Shown here: one piece after another, positions 5,112-5,405 of the stretch
Layout: the number at the start of each line of letters is the position of its first letter
How positions within the stretch are numbered: the stretch's first letter is position 1
Assembly: GCA_947448095.1 (NCBI GenBank)
Contig: CANFNN010000211.1
Span: forward strand, 1-5,405
DNA: 5,405 nucleotides
Source: Bacteriovoracaceae bacterium
GTDB lineage: Bacteria; Bdellovibrionota; Bacteriovoracia; Bacteriovoracales; Bacteriovoracaceae
Direction: 5' to 3'
Position numbers and translations under genes: made by a program
The notes under the pieces: model-generated
Databases searched by the model: none
What the model was told of the DNA's origin: nothing
The model's input: only the letters and a program-made list of their open reading frames with translations

Positions 5112-5405
5112 ACGGGTGCCAGAAATGGAATGGGGAGCGATAGTGATCTTAGCTTCATTTGCGAATCAACTCCAATCAGTTCGCCTGGATTGAGCTTCGT
5201 CCAGATATTATCCCCTTGAAGTGGCTCGCTTGAGATAATTAAATGATTCACATTCATCTCTCCCTCAGGATTGGACTCACACCAAGGAGCGAGACTTTTA
5301 CAGGTTTCTCTCTCGGAGCATTTTTTCTTGTGAGTACTATAGTAGAGAGTGATACCACCATTAATGGCAATCATGATGGGGCCATTTGAAATTACAAAAG
5401 TTAGA
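5108..5405 (-). CDS. C-terminal part of a class II glutamine amidotransferase, YafJ-like (partial)
   Basis: The frame is open to the right edge, so the start and the catalytic N-terminal Cys lie outside the window; about 98 C-terminal residues are visible, and the internal ATG at 5374 is not the real start. The fragment FVISNGP...YYS followed by HLIISSEPLQGDNIWTKL and PGELIGV closely follows the end of E. coli YafJ-type class II amidotransferases (there: LLSDGR, VIATQPLTGNETWQKI, PGEW), where a core strand is followed by a conserved (E/Q)PL and Trp. Class II amidotransferases hydrolyse glutamine to release ammonia; for YafJ-like stand-alone proteins the acceptor is unknown. A Cys-containing insert (KKKCSERETCKS and a third Cys) lies between the two conserved parts. 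The stop TGA overlaps the next start by 4 nt, pointing to an operon with the DCC protein. Confidence 0.75.
   Translation of the reverse strand, partial: LTFVISNGPIMIAINGGITLYYSTHKKKCSERETCKSLAPWCESNPEGEMNVNHLIISSEPLQGDNIWTKLNPGELIGVDSQMKLRSLSLPIPFLAPV

Noticed and set aside
4754..5219. Two plus-strand open frames opposite the DCC and amidotransferase genes
   Set aside because: Both are antisense to frames with clear family motifs (DxxCxxC; amidotransferase C-terminus) and have no recognisable content.

Overview
The window reads as an ordinary bacterial chromosome segment, densely packed with genes on both strands and somewhat AT-rich by eye. Two proteins carry Sec-type signal peptides. The TrpRS and purine nucleoside phosphorylase are of normal bacterial type, with a Bacillus-like flavour in the phosphorylase. 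The mix of unrecognised secreted proteins and compact housekeeping genes would fit a Gram-negative environmental bacterium, for example a Bdellovibrio/Bacteriovorax-like lineage. That placement is a guess; no marker here proves it.

Left part (1-1687, + strand): the 3' end of one gene and two complete genes form a tight run with gaps of 15 and 9 nt. I recognise no known family. The complete genes encode exported proteins (401 and 105 aa). All three share a beta-strand-rich unit of about 37 residues that starts with Trp/Tyr and ends in a basic residue followed by Lys-Asn. The large protein has two clear and two weaker copies; the small protein and the upstream fragment have one each. This is the most novel item in the window.

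Middle part (1692-2862, - strand): a TauE/SafE-type membrane permease is followed 70 nt downstream by a small stand-alone protein resembling a cyclic-nucleotide-binding (CRP-type sensor) domain. That protein has no DNA-binding domain and lacks the usual cAMP-contacting residues. The permease is divergent from deoD, with a perfect TATAAT hexamer facing each way in the shared intergenic region.

Right-middle (2984-4719, + strand): deoD (purine nucleoside phosphorylase, all main catalytic residues present) is followed by trpS (tryptophanyl-tRNA synthetase). A promoter-like TTGTTT-17-TATACT lies in the gap, with its -10 element only 6 nt before the trpS ATG and no Shine-Dalgarno, so trpS may be translated from a leaderless mRNA.

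Right end (4725-5405, - strand): the C-terminal part of a class II glutamine amidotransferase (YafJ-like) enters from the right edge and overlaps by 4 nt (ATGA) a DCC-family thiol-disulfide oxidoreductase-like protein (DUF393). This pair converges on trpS with a 5-nt gap. No RNA genes, insertion sequences, CRISPR arrays or gene-free stretches over 300 bases were seen.
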